From NCBI RefSeq assembly GCF_900167945.1, contig NZ_FUZA01000005.1:1-64000 (forward strand): DNA of 64,000 bases, in the 5' to 3' direction. Each line of letters opens with the position of its first letter. Position 1 is the stretch's first letter. Of this stretch, positions 8,187 through 16,622 are shown in pieces. The notes below the pieces were generated by a model. That model did no database searches. It was not told the origin of the DNA and saw nothing but the letters and a program-made list of their open reading frames with translations. The translations under genes and the position numbers were made by a program. The DNA comes from Dyadobacter psychrophilus. GTDB lineage: Bacteria; Bacteroidota; Bacteroidia; Cytophagales; Spirosomataceae.

Positions 8187-8639
8187 TTAAACTGCCACTA
8201 CAATCTGCACATTGATATTGCCTTTGGTCGCCTTCGAATAAGGACAAGTTTGGTGCGCGGCCTGCACAACCTGGGCCGCGTCATCTTGCGACAAGCCTGG
8301 AAGATTAACCTGCAACCGCGCCTGTAATGCGTAACCTTCATCGCCGGCAGCCAGGTCAACTTCCGCGTCCACGGAGGTTTCCGCAGGGAGCTTGATCTTT
8401 AAAGCCGACGCATTGATCTGCATGGCTCCGAGAAAACAGGCAGACCAGCCAGCCGCGAAAAGTTGTTCCGGATTAGTACCCTGGCCAGAAGTTCCTGGCG
8501 AAGAAAGATTAATATCCAAACGCCCGTCTGAGCTTTTTGCTGCGCCTTCGCGGCCGCCCGTGATGTGCACTTTTGCTGTATATAAGACTTTACTTACTGA
8601 TGCAGCGGCTTTGGCTGCAAAAACGATTTGATTTTCCAT
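8187..8639 (-). CDS. Organic hydroperoxide resistance protein, Ohr/OsmC family
   Basis: A 150-residue thiol peroxidase. The two redox cysteines are Cys68 (FAAGWSACFLGAM) and Cys132 (HQTCPYSKAT), spaced as in Ohr. These enzymes reduce organic hydroperoxides in the cytoplasm with lipoylated partners. The frame opens further upstream (8684), which would overlap the hydrolase gene; the ATG at 8639 gives the usual MENQ-type Ohr N-terminus and a 29-base gap. It is probably cotranscribed with the upstream hydrolase. Confidence 0.92.
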   Translation of the reverse strand: MENQIVFAAKAAASVSKVLYTAKVHITGGREGAAKSSDGRLDINLSSPGTSGQGTNPEQLFAAGWSACFLGAMQINASALKIKLPAETSVDAEVDLAAGDEGYALQARLQVNLPGLSQDDAAQVVQAAHQTCPYSKATKGNINVQIVVAV

Positions 8640-8668
8640 TGTTATTGATATTAAAAGTTGTTTTGAAA

Positions 8669-9697
8669 TTATTGATTGATCCACCCGGCCACTTCCAGGA
8701 TCGCATTCGCAAATGCTTCGGGATCTTCCTGAGGTAAATTGTGGCCAATGCCCTTGATGGTATAATGTGCATACTTGCCTGTGAAACGGGCCGCGTAAGT
8801 GCCGGGATCAGGATGCGGCGCGCCGTTTGCATCCCCTTCCAGAGTGATTGTCGGCACGTTGATCGACGGAAATTTCGCGAGCTTGGCTTCCAGCTCATCG
8901 TATTTTACCTCTCCTTTTGCAAGCCCGAGCCGCCAGCGACAGTTATCTATGACGATCTTAATGTGATCGGGATTTTTGAAGGAAGCCGCGGAACGGTCAT
9001 ATGTATACTTGTCAAATTTCCAGGTCGGCGAAGCAGTCTGCCAGATGAGTTTATTGAATTCGTAAGTATTGGCTTCATAACCTGCGGCGCCTCGCTCCGT
9101 AGCAAAATAATATTGGTACCACCACAATTGTTCAGCTTGCGGTTGCAAAGGCGCTTGATTACCTTTTTGGCTTCCTATCAGATAACCGCTCACCGAGACG
9201 AGCCCTTTCACACGTTCCGGCCACAATGCAGCCATGATATCCGCAGTGCGCGCTCCCCAGTCGAAACCACCTACGATTGCATTTTTTACATTTAACACAT
9301 CCATAAATGCAATAATATCCACCGCAAAAGCTGATTGCTGGCCGTTTCGGCGTGTTTCCTGCGAAAGAAATGTCGTACTTCCGTAGCCCCGCAAGTATGG
9401 GATCAGCACCCGGAAGCCTTTCGCAGCCAATATTTCTGAAACCTTTTTATAGCTGTAAATATCATAAGGCCAGCCATGAAGGAGCAGGACAGGCTGGCCG
9501 TCAATGGGACCGGCCTCCACATAGCCCACATCCAGAACGCCAGCTTTGATCTGCTTTATATCGCTGAAAGTTTGTTCGTTACGATTGCCGCCGCTGCTTA
9601 TGGGTTCTGCGGATGATTGAGCGAGCACTGCCGAAATTCCAAAAAGCTGCAGCGCGATAAGTAAGAGGCCTCTGAATGTGATCTGTGTCTTCATCAT
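8669..9697 (-). CDS. Secreted alpha/beta hydrolase with Asp nucleophile (epoxide hydrolase/dehalogenase-like)
   Basis: A 342-residue protein with a signal peptide ending near AVLAQ (residue 27). HGWP at 74-77 forms the oxyanion region. The nucleophile elbow is GGFDWGAR with Asp146, not Ser, which places it in the epoxide hydrolase / haloalkane dehalogenase branch. The C-terminal catalytic His is in GIGHNLPQEDP. It lies 29 bases upstream of the Ohr gene on the same strand, suggesting a joint oxidative or xenobiotic stress role. The substrate cannot be deduced. Confidence 0.85.
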   Translation of the reverse strand: MMKTQITFRGLLLIALQLFGISAVLAQSSAEPISSGGNRNEQTFSDIKQIKAGVLDVGYVEAGPIDGQPVLLLHGWPYDIYSYKKVSEILAAKGFRVLIPYLRGYGSTTFLSQETRRNGQQSAFAVDIIAFMDVLNVKNAIVGGFDWGARTADIMAALWPERVKGLVSVSGYLIGSQKGNQAPLQPQAEQLWWYQYYFATERGAAGYEANTYEFNKLIWQTASPTWKFDKYTYDRSAASFKNPDHIKIVIDNCRWRLGLAKGEVKYDELEAKLAKFPSINVPTITLEGDANGAPHPDPGTYAARFTGKYAHYTIKGIGHNLPQEDPEAFANAILEVAGWINQ

Positions 9698-9961
9698 CTG
9701 ACGGTTTATTGGTGATATGATGACTCAAACCTACAAGCTCAGACAAGAAAAGAATAGCAAATAAACCGGCAGGTGGACAATCTGGAGGGTGGGTTAGACA
9801 GGTTAACTGTTAAGGCGGCTGGCTCACTTAAAACTTTTCACCTACGCCACCTTGCAAATGGCCCATAACCGACCTGAACTTCATATTTAGGAGCAGTCTG
9901 ACCACAAGATGGATGGCTTCCTGTAAAATAGAGAAAGCCGAGGAAAATGGATAGATTCGTG

Positions 9962-9975
9962 TTGTCGTACGACAA
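9962..9975. promoter_or_regulatory. 14-bp perfect palindrome, possible operator, in the divergent intergenic region
   Basis: TTGTCGTACGACAA lies 52 bases upstream of the hydrolase starting at 10027, within the 329-base gap between two divergent hydrolase genes. A second TTGACAA half-site follows at 9981. No regulator gene is adjacent, so the binding protein is unknown. The rest of the gap (9698-10026) holds no gene that I can see. Confidence 0.4.
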
Positions 9976-10026
9976 GATTTTGACAACATTCGCCTTTTAC
10001 GTTAGTCATTCTTAAACACTCACCGT

Positions 10027-10923
10027 ATGTCGATAAAAATCCTGACTATTCTAACTCTGCTGGCATCCACGCTCTCCGCTTTCTCCCAGGAAAAAATGGT
10101 TAATGTAAACGGCGTCAATTACCATGTCCTCACGAGAAGCTTGGAGCAAAGAAAGCCAGGTCAGCCGGTATTAGTTTTTGAAAATGGCATGGGTATGGGG
10201 CTAGGAAATTGGAATACCATAACGGATTCGCTTGCTAAAAATACTCCTGTTTTTCTCTATGACAGGCAGGGCGTGGAGAAATCAGAAAAGGTTTTTCAGC
10301 TGCCCACTCCTCAGAAGATAGCAGCGACCCTAAAATCACTTTTGACGGAACTGAAAATAGAACCGCCGTACATCTTGGTCGGTCACTCGATGGGTGGCGT
10401 ATATGTGCGGGCTTTCGCAGGATATTATCCCAATGATGTGGCGGGACTCGTGTTTGTTGACCCCGCCGATTTTACAGAGACAAAAGCCGATTGGAATCAG
10501 ATCTTTAGAGATATAGGGGTCTCGGAAAAGCGGATTGACGAAATGCTCCAGAAGCGGCTATATACCGCTTCAAAAGTTGATTCGTCGCGCTATGCCGCAT
10601 GGAGCGAGGGACAGGTTTTAACGGATCTCCGAAAAACCGACTTCGCTGAGCTTACCAGCTTATCCGTGCCTCAGGTGCCCGTCCTGTTTTTTGTCGGCGG
10701 GAAGCTTGAAGTTCCAATGGAACGCCGAAGTAAAGAATATGATCACAAGCAATTTTTTGAAGTAAAAAATAGCTCGAATATGCTGAGATGGAGACGTTTT
10801 ATTCATTCTTCCAGTAAAGGTGGTGCAGTAATCTATCTGAGTAACAGCGGGCACTTTGTGCATCGGGACGACGCGGCGATGGTGATTGGGAATATAAGAA
10901 TGATGTTAAAAGCTTTGAGATGA
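10027..10923 (+). CDS. Secreted alpha/beta hydrolase
   Basis: A 298-residue protein with an N-terminal signal peptide (MSIKILTILTLLASTLSAFSQ). The nucleophile Ser121 lies in VGHSMGGVYV, the oxyanion region in FENGMGMG, and the catalytic His is probably in NSGHFVHRDD near the C-terminus. It has the standard length and order of an esterase or lipase-like alpha/beta hydrolase. It is monocistronic and divergent from the Asp-type hydrolase. The substrate is unknown. Confidence 0.85.
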   Translation: MSIKILTILTLLASTLSAFSQEKMVNVNGVNYHVLTRSLEQRKPGQPVLVFENGMGMGLGNWNTITDSLAKNTPVFLYDRQGVEKSEKVFQLPTPQKIAATLKSLLTELKIEPPYILVGHSMGGVYVRAFAGYYPNDVAGLVFVDPADFTETKADWNQIFRDIGVSEKRIDEMLQKRLYTASKVDSSRYAAWSEGQVLTDLRKTDFAELTSLSVPQVPVLFFVGGKLEVPMERRSKEYDHKQFFEVKNSSNMLRWRRFIHSSSKGGAVIYLSNSGHFVHRDDAAMVIGNIRMMLKALR

Positions 10924-11031
10924 GCGGCTGGAAGCGCTCTCGGAATTAGACAATCAATATTATCAGCTTTCAAAAGAGATAAAGACTGGCTCGAATACTA
11001 CCAGCACGGAAGTCAGAAATTGAAAGCAGAA

Positions 11032-11397
11032 TTAAGGACGGCTGTCGAGAAAAACATACAGTGACTTAATTTTGCCATTCTCGAAATGGGCGATATCCAT
11101 TCCGGTCGCGACAGGGGACTCGCCTTTGGGGCCAGCTCCCCAGATCAGCCTGCCAATGCTGTTATTGATTATCACCGGTTTAAGTTTGGTAAATACAAAG
11201 TCGGCGGGCAAATGTTTCAATGTAGTTGTTACGCTGTTGTTGATGGCATCAAGACCTGTAACCTGGTCGCCTACGTGGTACAAATTTGCTGCGGGATCGT
11301 AAATTTTCTCAATGGCCTTCAACCTGGCATCCGGGTCTTTTTCATTCCAAACCTGGTTGAGATTATCTTCCATCATTTGGGCTGCTTCATTGTTCAT
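11032..11397 (-). CDS. NTF2/SnoaL-like family protein
   Basis: A 121-residue protein with the cone-shaped NTF2-like pattern: an N-terminal helix (AAQMMEDNLNQVWNEKD), a YDPAANLY segment and a strand series ending in HFENGKIKSLYVFLDSRP. Such proteins act as small binding proteins or isomerase-like enzymes in the cytoplasm. It lies downstream of the isochorismatase gene, but a strong hairpin separates them, so it is likely transcribed on its own or by read-through. Confidence 0.75.
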   Translation of the reverse strand: MNNEAAQMMEDNLNQVWNEKDPDARLKAIEKIYDPAANLYHVGDQVTGLDAINNSVTTTLKHLPADFVFTKLKPVIINNSIGRLIWGAGPKGESPVATGMDIAHFENGKIKSLYVFLDSRP

Positions 11398-11417
11398 GTT
11401 CTTTAATTTTTGTTGTG

Positions 11418-11463
11418 AAAAAAAACAAAAAGCAACACCCTGAATTGATCAGGATGTTGCTTT
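11418..11463 (-). terminator. Rho-independent terminator of the isochorismatase gene
   Basis: The arms 11429-11443 and 11449-11463 form a 15-bp stem with one mismatch and a 5-base loop. On the minus strand it is followed by a run of eight T residues (11425-11418). It begins 8 bases past the stop at 11471. Confidence 0.8.
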
Positions 11464-11470
11464 CCGATTG

Positions 11471-12124
11471 TCAATTATTTTCTTGTACAGGAGTCGCTAA
11501 AAGTTGCAGTTCCCAAGCGAGTGATATGCCGCTTCCTCCGCCGTGTTCTAATATAACACTGGATAATGGACGGGCTGTTTCCATCCGGGCCCAGTCGCGT
11601 TGCCATTCGGCAGCAACGGCCATCCAATTAATCGGCACCACACCGGCCTGAACCATCCTGCGTACTGCCATATCGTGTGCTTCTGCTGTGACGCTTCCAC
11701 ATGCATCGGTAACCACAAATACATCATACCCTTCGCTTAATGCCTGGATCGCTGGCATGGCAACACAAACCTCTGTCCACAAGCCGCATAGGATCAGTTG
11801 CTTACGACCACTTTCCCTTACAATATCAGTCACCTTGGGATCTTCCCATGTATTGATAAATGTCCGGTTGATCGGTTTTTGTTCAGGGAAAACATCCTGG
11901 ATCTGTTTGATGATGTAGCCGCCGCGTTCTTCAATAACCGTCGTCAGGATGGTGGGGACATTGAACACTTTTGCTGCCTTTGAGAGACCTGTAACATTGT
12001 TAATAATGATGGTAGGCTCGTGGCTGTTCAGGTTAGTGAACTGGTAAGGCTGGTGATCAATTAGGACGAGAATGCTGTCCTCGGGACGCAGAAGCGCTTC
12101 AAGGCCTGTTTTTACATTTTGCAT
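11471..12124 (-). CDS. Isochorismatase-family cysteine hydrolase (YcaC-like)
   Basis: A 217-residue protein. Catalytic Asp23 is in LVLIDHQPYQF and the nucleophile Cys120 in GLWTEVCVAMPA. The segment RTFINTWED at about 87-95 matches YcaC-type hydrolases. These enzymes cleave amide or ether bonds of small molecules; the natural substrate of the YcaC branch is not settled. A Crp/Fnr-type regulator gene lies immediately upstream on the same strand, and a TAGACA-type inverted repeat sits between them. Confidence 0.87.
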   Translation of the reverse strand: MQNVKTGLEALLRPEDSILVLIDHQPYQFTNLNSHEPTIIINNVTGLSKAAKVFNVPTILTTVIEERGGYIIKQIQDVFPEQKPINRTFINTWEDPKVTDIVRESGRKQLILCGLWTEVCVAMPAIQALSEGYDVFVVTDACGSVTAEAHDMAVRRMVQAGVVPINWMAVAAEWQRDWARMETARPLSSVILEHGGGSGISLAWELQLLATPVQENN

Positions 12125-12203
12125 GATACTTTGCTTTTAATTTATAAAGGCAAAGTTCCGATGCAGCGTAAAAGTTAAAGATGATCTAAGCCGAAAAATA
12201 CAG

Positions 12204-12217
12204 TAGACAAATGACTA
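12204..12217. promoter_or_regulatory. Imperfect palindrome TAGACA-AA-TGACTA, possible operator
   Basis: This lies 80 bases upstream of the isochorismatase start, in the gap after the Crp/Fnr-type gene. One base differs from perfect symmetry. It resembles the perfect palindrome TAGACA-TT-TGTCTA at 17814-17827. Binding is inferred only. Confidence 0.35.
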
Positions 12218-12224
12218 CTTACGG

Positions 12225-12818
12225 CTAAATGGCCTTATTTTGTAATAGTTGTCGTCTGACGCGGCTTAATGTATCTTTCGTGATGCCGAGGTATGACGCG
12301 ATGATATGCTGCGGAAATCGCTGTACTAATTCCGGATAACAGTCGACAAATTCTGTATAGCGTTTTTGGGCAGTGGAGCTGATGGTTGAAGTGAGCCTGC
12401 GCTGATTAGCAATGTTATTTTTCTCGTCCAGCTGCTGGATCATTTCACAAAATGGATGGATCGTCTTGATGAGTTCCAAGACGTTGGCCCTGTTGATCAA
12501 AAGCATTTCAGTATCCTCCCATGCATCAATGTTGTAAATGCTTGGCGAAAGCATCACCCAGCTTTCACGGTCGCCCATCCACCACTCTTCAACCCCTAAT
12601 CTGACGATATATTCAGTGCCTTTATCATCCACTGAATATTGCCGCATGGCTCCTTTTACAATAAAAGCAAAATTTTTGCACTGGTCGCCAGCCTGTAAAA
12701 AATATTGTCTTTTCCGTAATTTGGATGGAACGAAGGCTTTTTTAAGCAAAACCTTGTCATCTTCTGAAACGGGTTCAGAACTGAATTTTTCCAGATAATT
12801 AAAAAACGCCTCGTACAT
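12225..12818 (-). CDS. Crp/Fnr-family transcriptional regulator
   Basis: About 197 residues from the ATG at 12818; the frame opens slightly earlier, at 12845. An N-terminal cyclic-nucleotide-binding-like beta roll (KRQYFLQAGDQCKNFAFIVKGAMRQY) is followed by a C-terminal winged helix with HIIASYLGITKDTLSRVRRQ. This is the usual Bacteroidota form without iron-sulfur cysteines, so the effector is unknown. The gene lies just upstream of the isochorismatase gene and probably controls it. Confidence 0.85.
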   Translation of the reverse strand: MYEAFFNYLEKFSSEPVSEDDKVLLKKAFVPSKLRKRQYFLQAGDQCKNFAFIVKGAMRQYSVDDKGTEYIVRLGVEEWWMGDRESWVMLSPSIYNIDAWEDTEMLLINRANVLELIKTIHPFCEMIQQLDEKNNIANQRRLTSTISSTAQKRYTEFVDCYPELVQRFPQHIIASYLGITKDTLSRVRRQLLQNKAI

Positions 12819-13038
12819 ATAATTAAGATATTTCTGCCAGGCCACACGTTAGCCTTGGTGCTCATCCATGTAAATTATTCAAATACGATGAAAATAGCTA
12901 GAAAGTAACGGCAAATCAAAGTTTACCCAAGACGTAGCATTATCCTGTTTCCTCAATTTAGTTATGACATGCTCCGATTCTGTTAGATCTGCTTTTTGAA
13001 GGTTGCGCACCTTTGTAATACAAAAAAACAGAAACAGA

Positions 13039-13950
13039 ATGAACATTGTAATCACGGGTTCCCTGGGAAATATCAGCAAGCCGCTAGCAGAAGAATTAAT
13101 CCGAAAAAACCATTCCCTGACCATCATTAGCAGTAAAGAAGAGCGGCGGCAGGCCATTGAAGCATTAGGCGCAAAAGCGGCAATTGGCAGCATTCAAGAT
13201 GTCGATTTTCTAACAGCCACGTTTAAAGAAGCCGACATTGTTTATCTGATGGAAGCATGGGAAGGCATTGGAAACCTATTTGATAAAAACGCAGATTTTG
13301 TTGCTGCTTTTACCAAAGTCGGAAACAACTACAAACAAGCCATTGAAGATTCTGGGGTAAAACACATTGTACATTTAAGCAGCATTGGCGCCCATACAAA
13401 CCAAGGGATCGGGAGCCTGTATCTGCACAACACGGTCGAGACGATCCTGAATCAACTTCCCGAATCTGTTGCTATTAAGTTCATGCGGCCGGTTGGGTTT
13501 TTCACCAATTTATACCGGTATGTCCCTTCTATTAAGTCACAATCAGCCATCATTCAAACCTATGGAGGCGACCAGAAAGAGCCTTGGGTCTCTCCCCTGG
13601 ACATTGCGGCAGTCATTGCAGAAGAAATGGAAAAACCTTTCAAGGGAAGGTCAGTTCATTATCTGGCAAGCGATGAAGTTTCTCCAAATGAAATTGCAAA
13701 AGCGCTAGGAGACGCTATTGGAATGCCCGTTCTAAAATGGCTGGTGATCCCGCGTGAACAGATGCTGCAACAAATGCTGGACGCAGGGATGAACGAATGG
13801 ATCGCAAAGGGCCTGGTTGAAATGCAGGCCGCGCAACATGACGGAAGCCTTTACGAAGATTATTATCGCAACAAACCAGCACTGGGCAAAGTAAAGCTGG
13901 CTGATTTTGCAAAAGAATTTGCACTAACCTATCACAACCAATCCAAGTAA
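13039..13950 (+). CDS. NmrA-like NAD(P)-binding protein
   Basis: About 304 residues from the ATG at 13039 (MNIVITGSLGNISKPLAEEL), where the Rossmann-fold TGxxGxxG-type motif starts at once; the longer frame from 13003 would add a non-homologous leader. It is an atypical short-chain reductase of the NmrA / NAD(P)H-quinone oxidoreductase group. It ends one base before the next SDR gene, so the two form an operon. The reaction is unknown; a redox or redox-sensing role is likely. Confidence 0.82.
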   Translation: MNIVITGSLGNISKPLAEELIRKNHSLTIISSKEERRQAIEALGAKAAIGSIQDVDFLTATFKEADIVYLMEAWEGIGNLFDKNADFVAAFTKVGNNYKQAIEDSGVKHIVHLSSIGAHTNQGIGSLYLHNTVETILNQLPESVAIKFMRPVGFFTNLYRYVPSIKSQSAIIQTYGGDQKEPWVSPLDIAAVIAEEMEKPFKGRSVHYLASDEVSPNEIAKALGDAIGMPVLKWLVIPREQMLQQMLDAGMNEWIAKGLVEMQAAQHDGSLYEDYYRNKPALGKVKLADFAKEFALTYHNQSK

Positions 13951-13951
13951 C

Positions 13952-14689
13952 ATGAAAAAAGTACTGATTACCGGAGCTAACAAAGGTGTTGGCTTTGAAA
14001 CCGCACGCCAGCTTCTGCTGCAAGGATATTATGTATATCTCGGAAGCCGCACATTATCAAATGGCTTAGACGCAATCGAAAAGTTGAAAGCCGAAGGCCT
14101 CGATCATGCCGAAGCAATCGAACTGGATGTTACACATGCCGCCTCAGTGCTTGCTGCACGTGCAACCATTGGACAGAAGACCCAGTCGCTGGATGCACTG
14201 ATCAACAATGCAGGGATCAATGGCGGAATGCCGCAGTCGGCTTTGGAAGCGGATATTGATCAATACGAAAAAGTATTTGATACCAATTTATATGGAGTAG
14301 TCCGGGTAACACAGGCGTTCATTGACCTGCTGCGCAATGCGCCTGAGCCTCGGATCGTCAATGTGTCATCGAGTGGCTGCTCTTTGACGCTGCACAGCGA
14401 TCCAACCTGGAAATATTACGATCACAAAGCTGCGGTTTACACTTCCTCCAAAGCTGCGATGAATATGTACACCATTAACCTGGCCTACGAGCTTCGGGAC
14501 ACGCCATTTAAGGTCAATGCAGTTTGCCCTGGCTTTGTAGCTACGGACTTCAACGGTCACCGCGGCACTGGAACAGTTCAGGAAGGGGGAGCGAGAATCG
14601 CCAAATACGTGATGATCGATGGCGACGGGCCAACCGGGCAGTTTTTTAGCGAAGAATATAATCCGGAGACAGGCGTAACGCCCTGGTAG
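13952..14689 (+). CDS. SDR family oxidoreductase
   Basis: A 245-residue classical short-chain dehydrogenase: TGANKGVG for cofactor binding at 7-14, NNAGINGG, and the YTSSK catalytic pair. It follows the NmrA-like gene by one base and precedes an AraC regulator by 34 bases, so all three are probably one unit. The substrate is unknown; similar proteins reduce carbonyl compounds using NADPH. Confidence 0.87.
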   Translation: MKKVLITGANKGVGFETARQLLLQGYYVYLGSRTLSNGLDAIEKLKAEGLDHAEAIELDVTHAASVLAARATIGQKTQSLDALINNAGINGGMPQSALEADIDQYEKVFDTNLYGVVRVTQAFIDLLRNAPEPRIVNVSSSGCSLTLHSDPTWKYYDHKAAVYTSSKAAMNMYTINLAYELRDTPFKVNAVCPGFVATDFNGHRGTGTVQEGGARIAKYVMIDGDGPTGQFFSEEYNPETGVTPW

Positions 14690-14723
14690 GGCATATTTGG
14701 TCAAAGTTCAATATCTTTAAGTT

Positions 14724-15638
14724 ATGAAAACAGAAGCGCCTGCTTTATACAAATTTGAATCATTGACCGACTTTCACCGGGTGTTTGGGCTTCCCAAGCC
14801 TTTGCACCCGATGGTAAGTTTTATCAATATCAAAGACATGACCATAACTCCGGGTGCATTGCCACCCTCAATGGTTATGCCTTTTTACAAGATCGCTTAC
14901 AAAATGAATCTGTGCGGGAAGGCCAAGTACGGGCAAAATTATTATGACTTTGGCGAAGGTGGCCTGGTGTTTACCGCGCCGGGCCAAATTTTTGAAAGTC
15001 CAAGCGCGAGTGCAACTTCCGGCTACCTGCTGCTTGTTCACCCTGACTTTCTGCTTTCCTACCCGCTGGCCAGTACAATGAAGCAGTATGGCTTCTTCAA
15101 CTATGCAGCTAATGAGGCATTGCATCTTTCAGAAAAAGAGCGTGTCGCTATTTTTGCAGTTTTCAATATTATCGAAGAAGAACTCAATAACAGGATCGAT
15201 CAATTCAGTCAGGATGTGCTGATTTCCCAGATTGAACTACTGCTTAATTACAGCAACCGTTTTTATGGAAGGCAGTTTATTACCAGAAAAGTTGGCAATA
15301 ATAACCTGCTGCAAAAGATCGAGGATATTTTAGATGATTATTTTAAAAATGGAACCGCTTCCGAAAGCGGCGTTCCAACCGTTCAAATGCTTGCCGACAA
15401 ATTAGGCATGTCGGCAAGCTATTTGAGTGATATGCTGCGGTCGTTGACAGGTGAAAATGCCCAGCACCACATTCAGGAAAAGCTTGTTGAAAAAGCGAAG
15501 GAAAGACTTTCAACTTCCAACTCGTCCGTCTCTGAAATCGCCTACGAACTCGGATTTGAATACCCGCAATCTTTCAGCCGACTTTTCAAAACTAAAACAA
15601 ATCTTTCCCCGCTTGCTTTCAGGCAATCATTTAACTGA
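14724..15638 (+). CDS. AraC-family transcriptional regulator
   Basis: A 304-residue protein. The N-terminal 190 residues form a cupin-like sensor region, and the C-terminal domain has two helix-turn-helix motifs (MLADKLGMSASYLSDMLRSL and VSEIAYELGFEYPQSFSRLFK). It is closely similar over its length to the regulator at 30664-31578, and its C-terminus is similar to the remnant at 27560-27901. It directly follows the SDR gene, which it probably controls. Confidence 0.88.
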   Translation: MKTEAPALYKFESLTDFHRVFGLPKPLHPMVSFINIKDMTITPGALPPSMVMPFYKIAYKMNLCGKAKYGQNYYDFGEGGLVFTAPGQIFESPSASATSGYLLLVHPDFLLSYPLASTMKQYGFFNYAANEALHLSEKERVAIFAVFNIIEEELNNRIDQFSQDVLISQIELLLNYSNRFYGRQFITRKVGNNNLLQKIEDILDDYFKNGTASESGVPTVQMLADKLGMSASYLSDMLRSLTGENAQHHIQEKLVEKAKERLSTSNSSVSEIAYELGFEYPQSFSRLFKTKTNLSPLAFRQSFN

Positions 15639-15716
15639 AAATGCAACAGTTACCACTTTTAATTTCCTAAAAATATCCGATAAGTGGGTGATAATTGATG
15701 AAAAATAAAGCGACTC

Positions 15717-16601
15717 TTACTGCGCTTTCGCCCTTTGTTTTTCGTGATCGATCTTGCCGTAATTGCCATTATAATAGTCGCGATACGCGTTTGCGATATC
15801 CAGCTTGGAATTCATAACGAATGGTCCTTCTGCAAAGATCGGCTCCTGATAAGATGCGCCGCCAAATAGTAGAAAATCACACGCAGCTGCATTCTCATTC
15901 CGCAGTTCAATACTTCCTTCTTCTCTGTCAAACTCTATAAAGTTGCCAGCATTGACGATTTCATCGTTGATAATGCCTGGCAATTCGGGCAGGTAAGCGG
16001 CAACTTCCAGTTTATCAGCAAAGTCAATCTCAAATACGGCACCCGCTTCCAGATGGATGTGGTACAGGAACTGTTCTGAAAAACTAGGGATCTCAGCATT
16101 CAGGTCCTCGAACGAACCGGCGATTACTTTGATCCATCCTTTTCCATGCGGCAGGTTTTTAAATGGCACTTTGTTTCCTTCAACTGCCAAGTATCCCGGT
16201 TTGCCGTCTTTAATTTCCGAGGGAAGGTTGATCCAGAATTGTAATGCATGAACCAGTTTGGAATCCGACTGTGAATCGTGATTAAGCGTCTCGTCATGGA
16301 TGATCCCGTTGCCTGCATTCATCCATTGCAAACCGCCAGAATGTACAACGGCATAGTTTCCCGCACTGTCAAAATGTTCGTCCTCACCATTAAGTATATA
16401 CGTGAGTGTAGCGATGCCTCTGTGCGGATGTGCGCCGGTGCCATCATTGCTGATTTTGGGCTGAATCTGCGGAACGATATGGTCAAGAAAAACGAATGGG
16501 CCAACGGCGTCGGCATACCTGTTAGGCAGCATTCTGTGTATTTCCATTCCGCCAATGTCAGCCCTTTGTCCATCGGTTGAAAAACTGCTTTTCTTTTTCA
16601 T
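15717..16601 (-). CDS. Pirin family protein
   Basis: A 294-residue bicupin. The N-terminal pirin signature is present: RMLPNRYADAVGPFVFLDHI, then the metal-binding AHPHRGIATLTYILNGEDEH and GNGIIHDE. Pirins bind a single metal ion and some have quercetin 2,3-dioxygenase activity. It lies 21 bases downstream of the flavin monooxygenase-like gene on the same strand, so the two are probably co-transcribed. It converges with the AraC gene. Confidence 0.9.
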   Translation of the reverse strand: MKKKSSFSTDGQRADIGGMEIHRMLPNRYADAVGPFVFLDHIVPQIQPKISNDGTGAHPHRGIATLTYILNGEDEHFDSAGNYAVVHSGGLQWMNAGNGIIHDETLNHDSQSDSKLVHALQFWINLPSEIKDGKPGYLAVEGNKVPFKNLPHGKGWIKVIAGSFEDLNAEIPSFSEQFLYHIHLEAGAVFEIDFADKLEVAAYLPELPGIINDEIVNAGNFIEFDREEGSIELRNENAAACDFLLFGGASYQEPIFAEGPFVMNSKLDIANAYRDYYNGNYGKIDHEKQRAKAQ

Positions 16602-16622
16602 GATAAAAAATGATCTCGGTAA

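Noticed and set aside
8741..9295. 184-codon plus-strand frame opposite the Asp-type hydrolase
   Set aside because: Mirror of a clear gene with signal peptide and active-site motifs.
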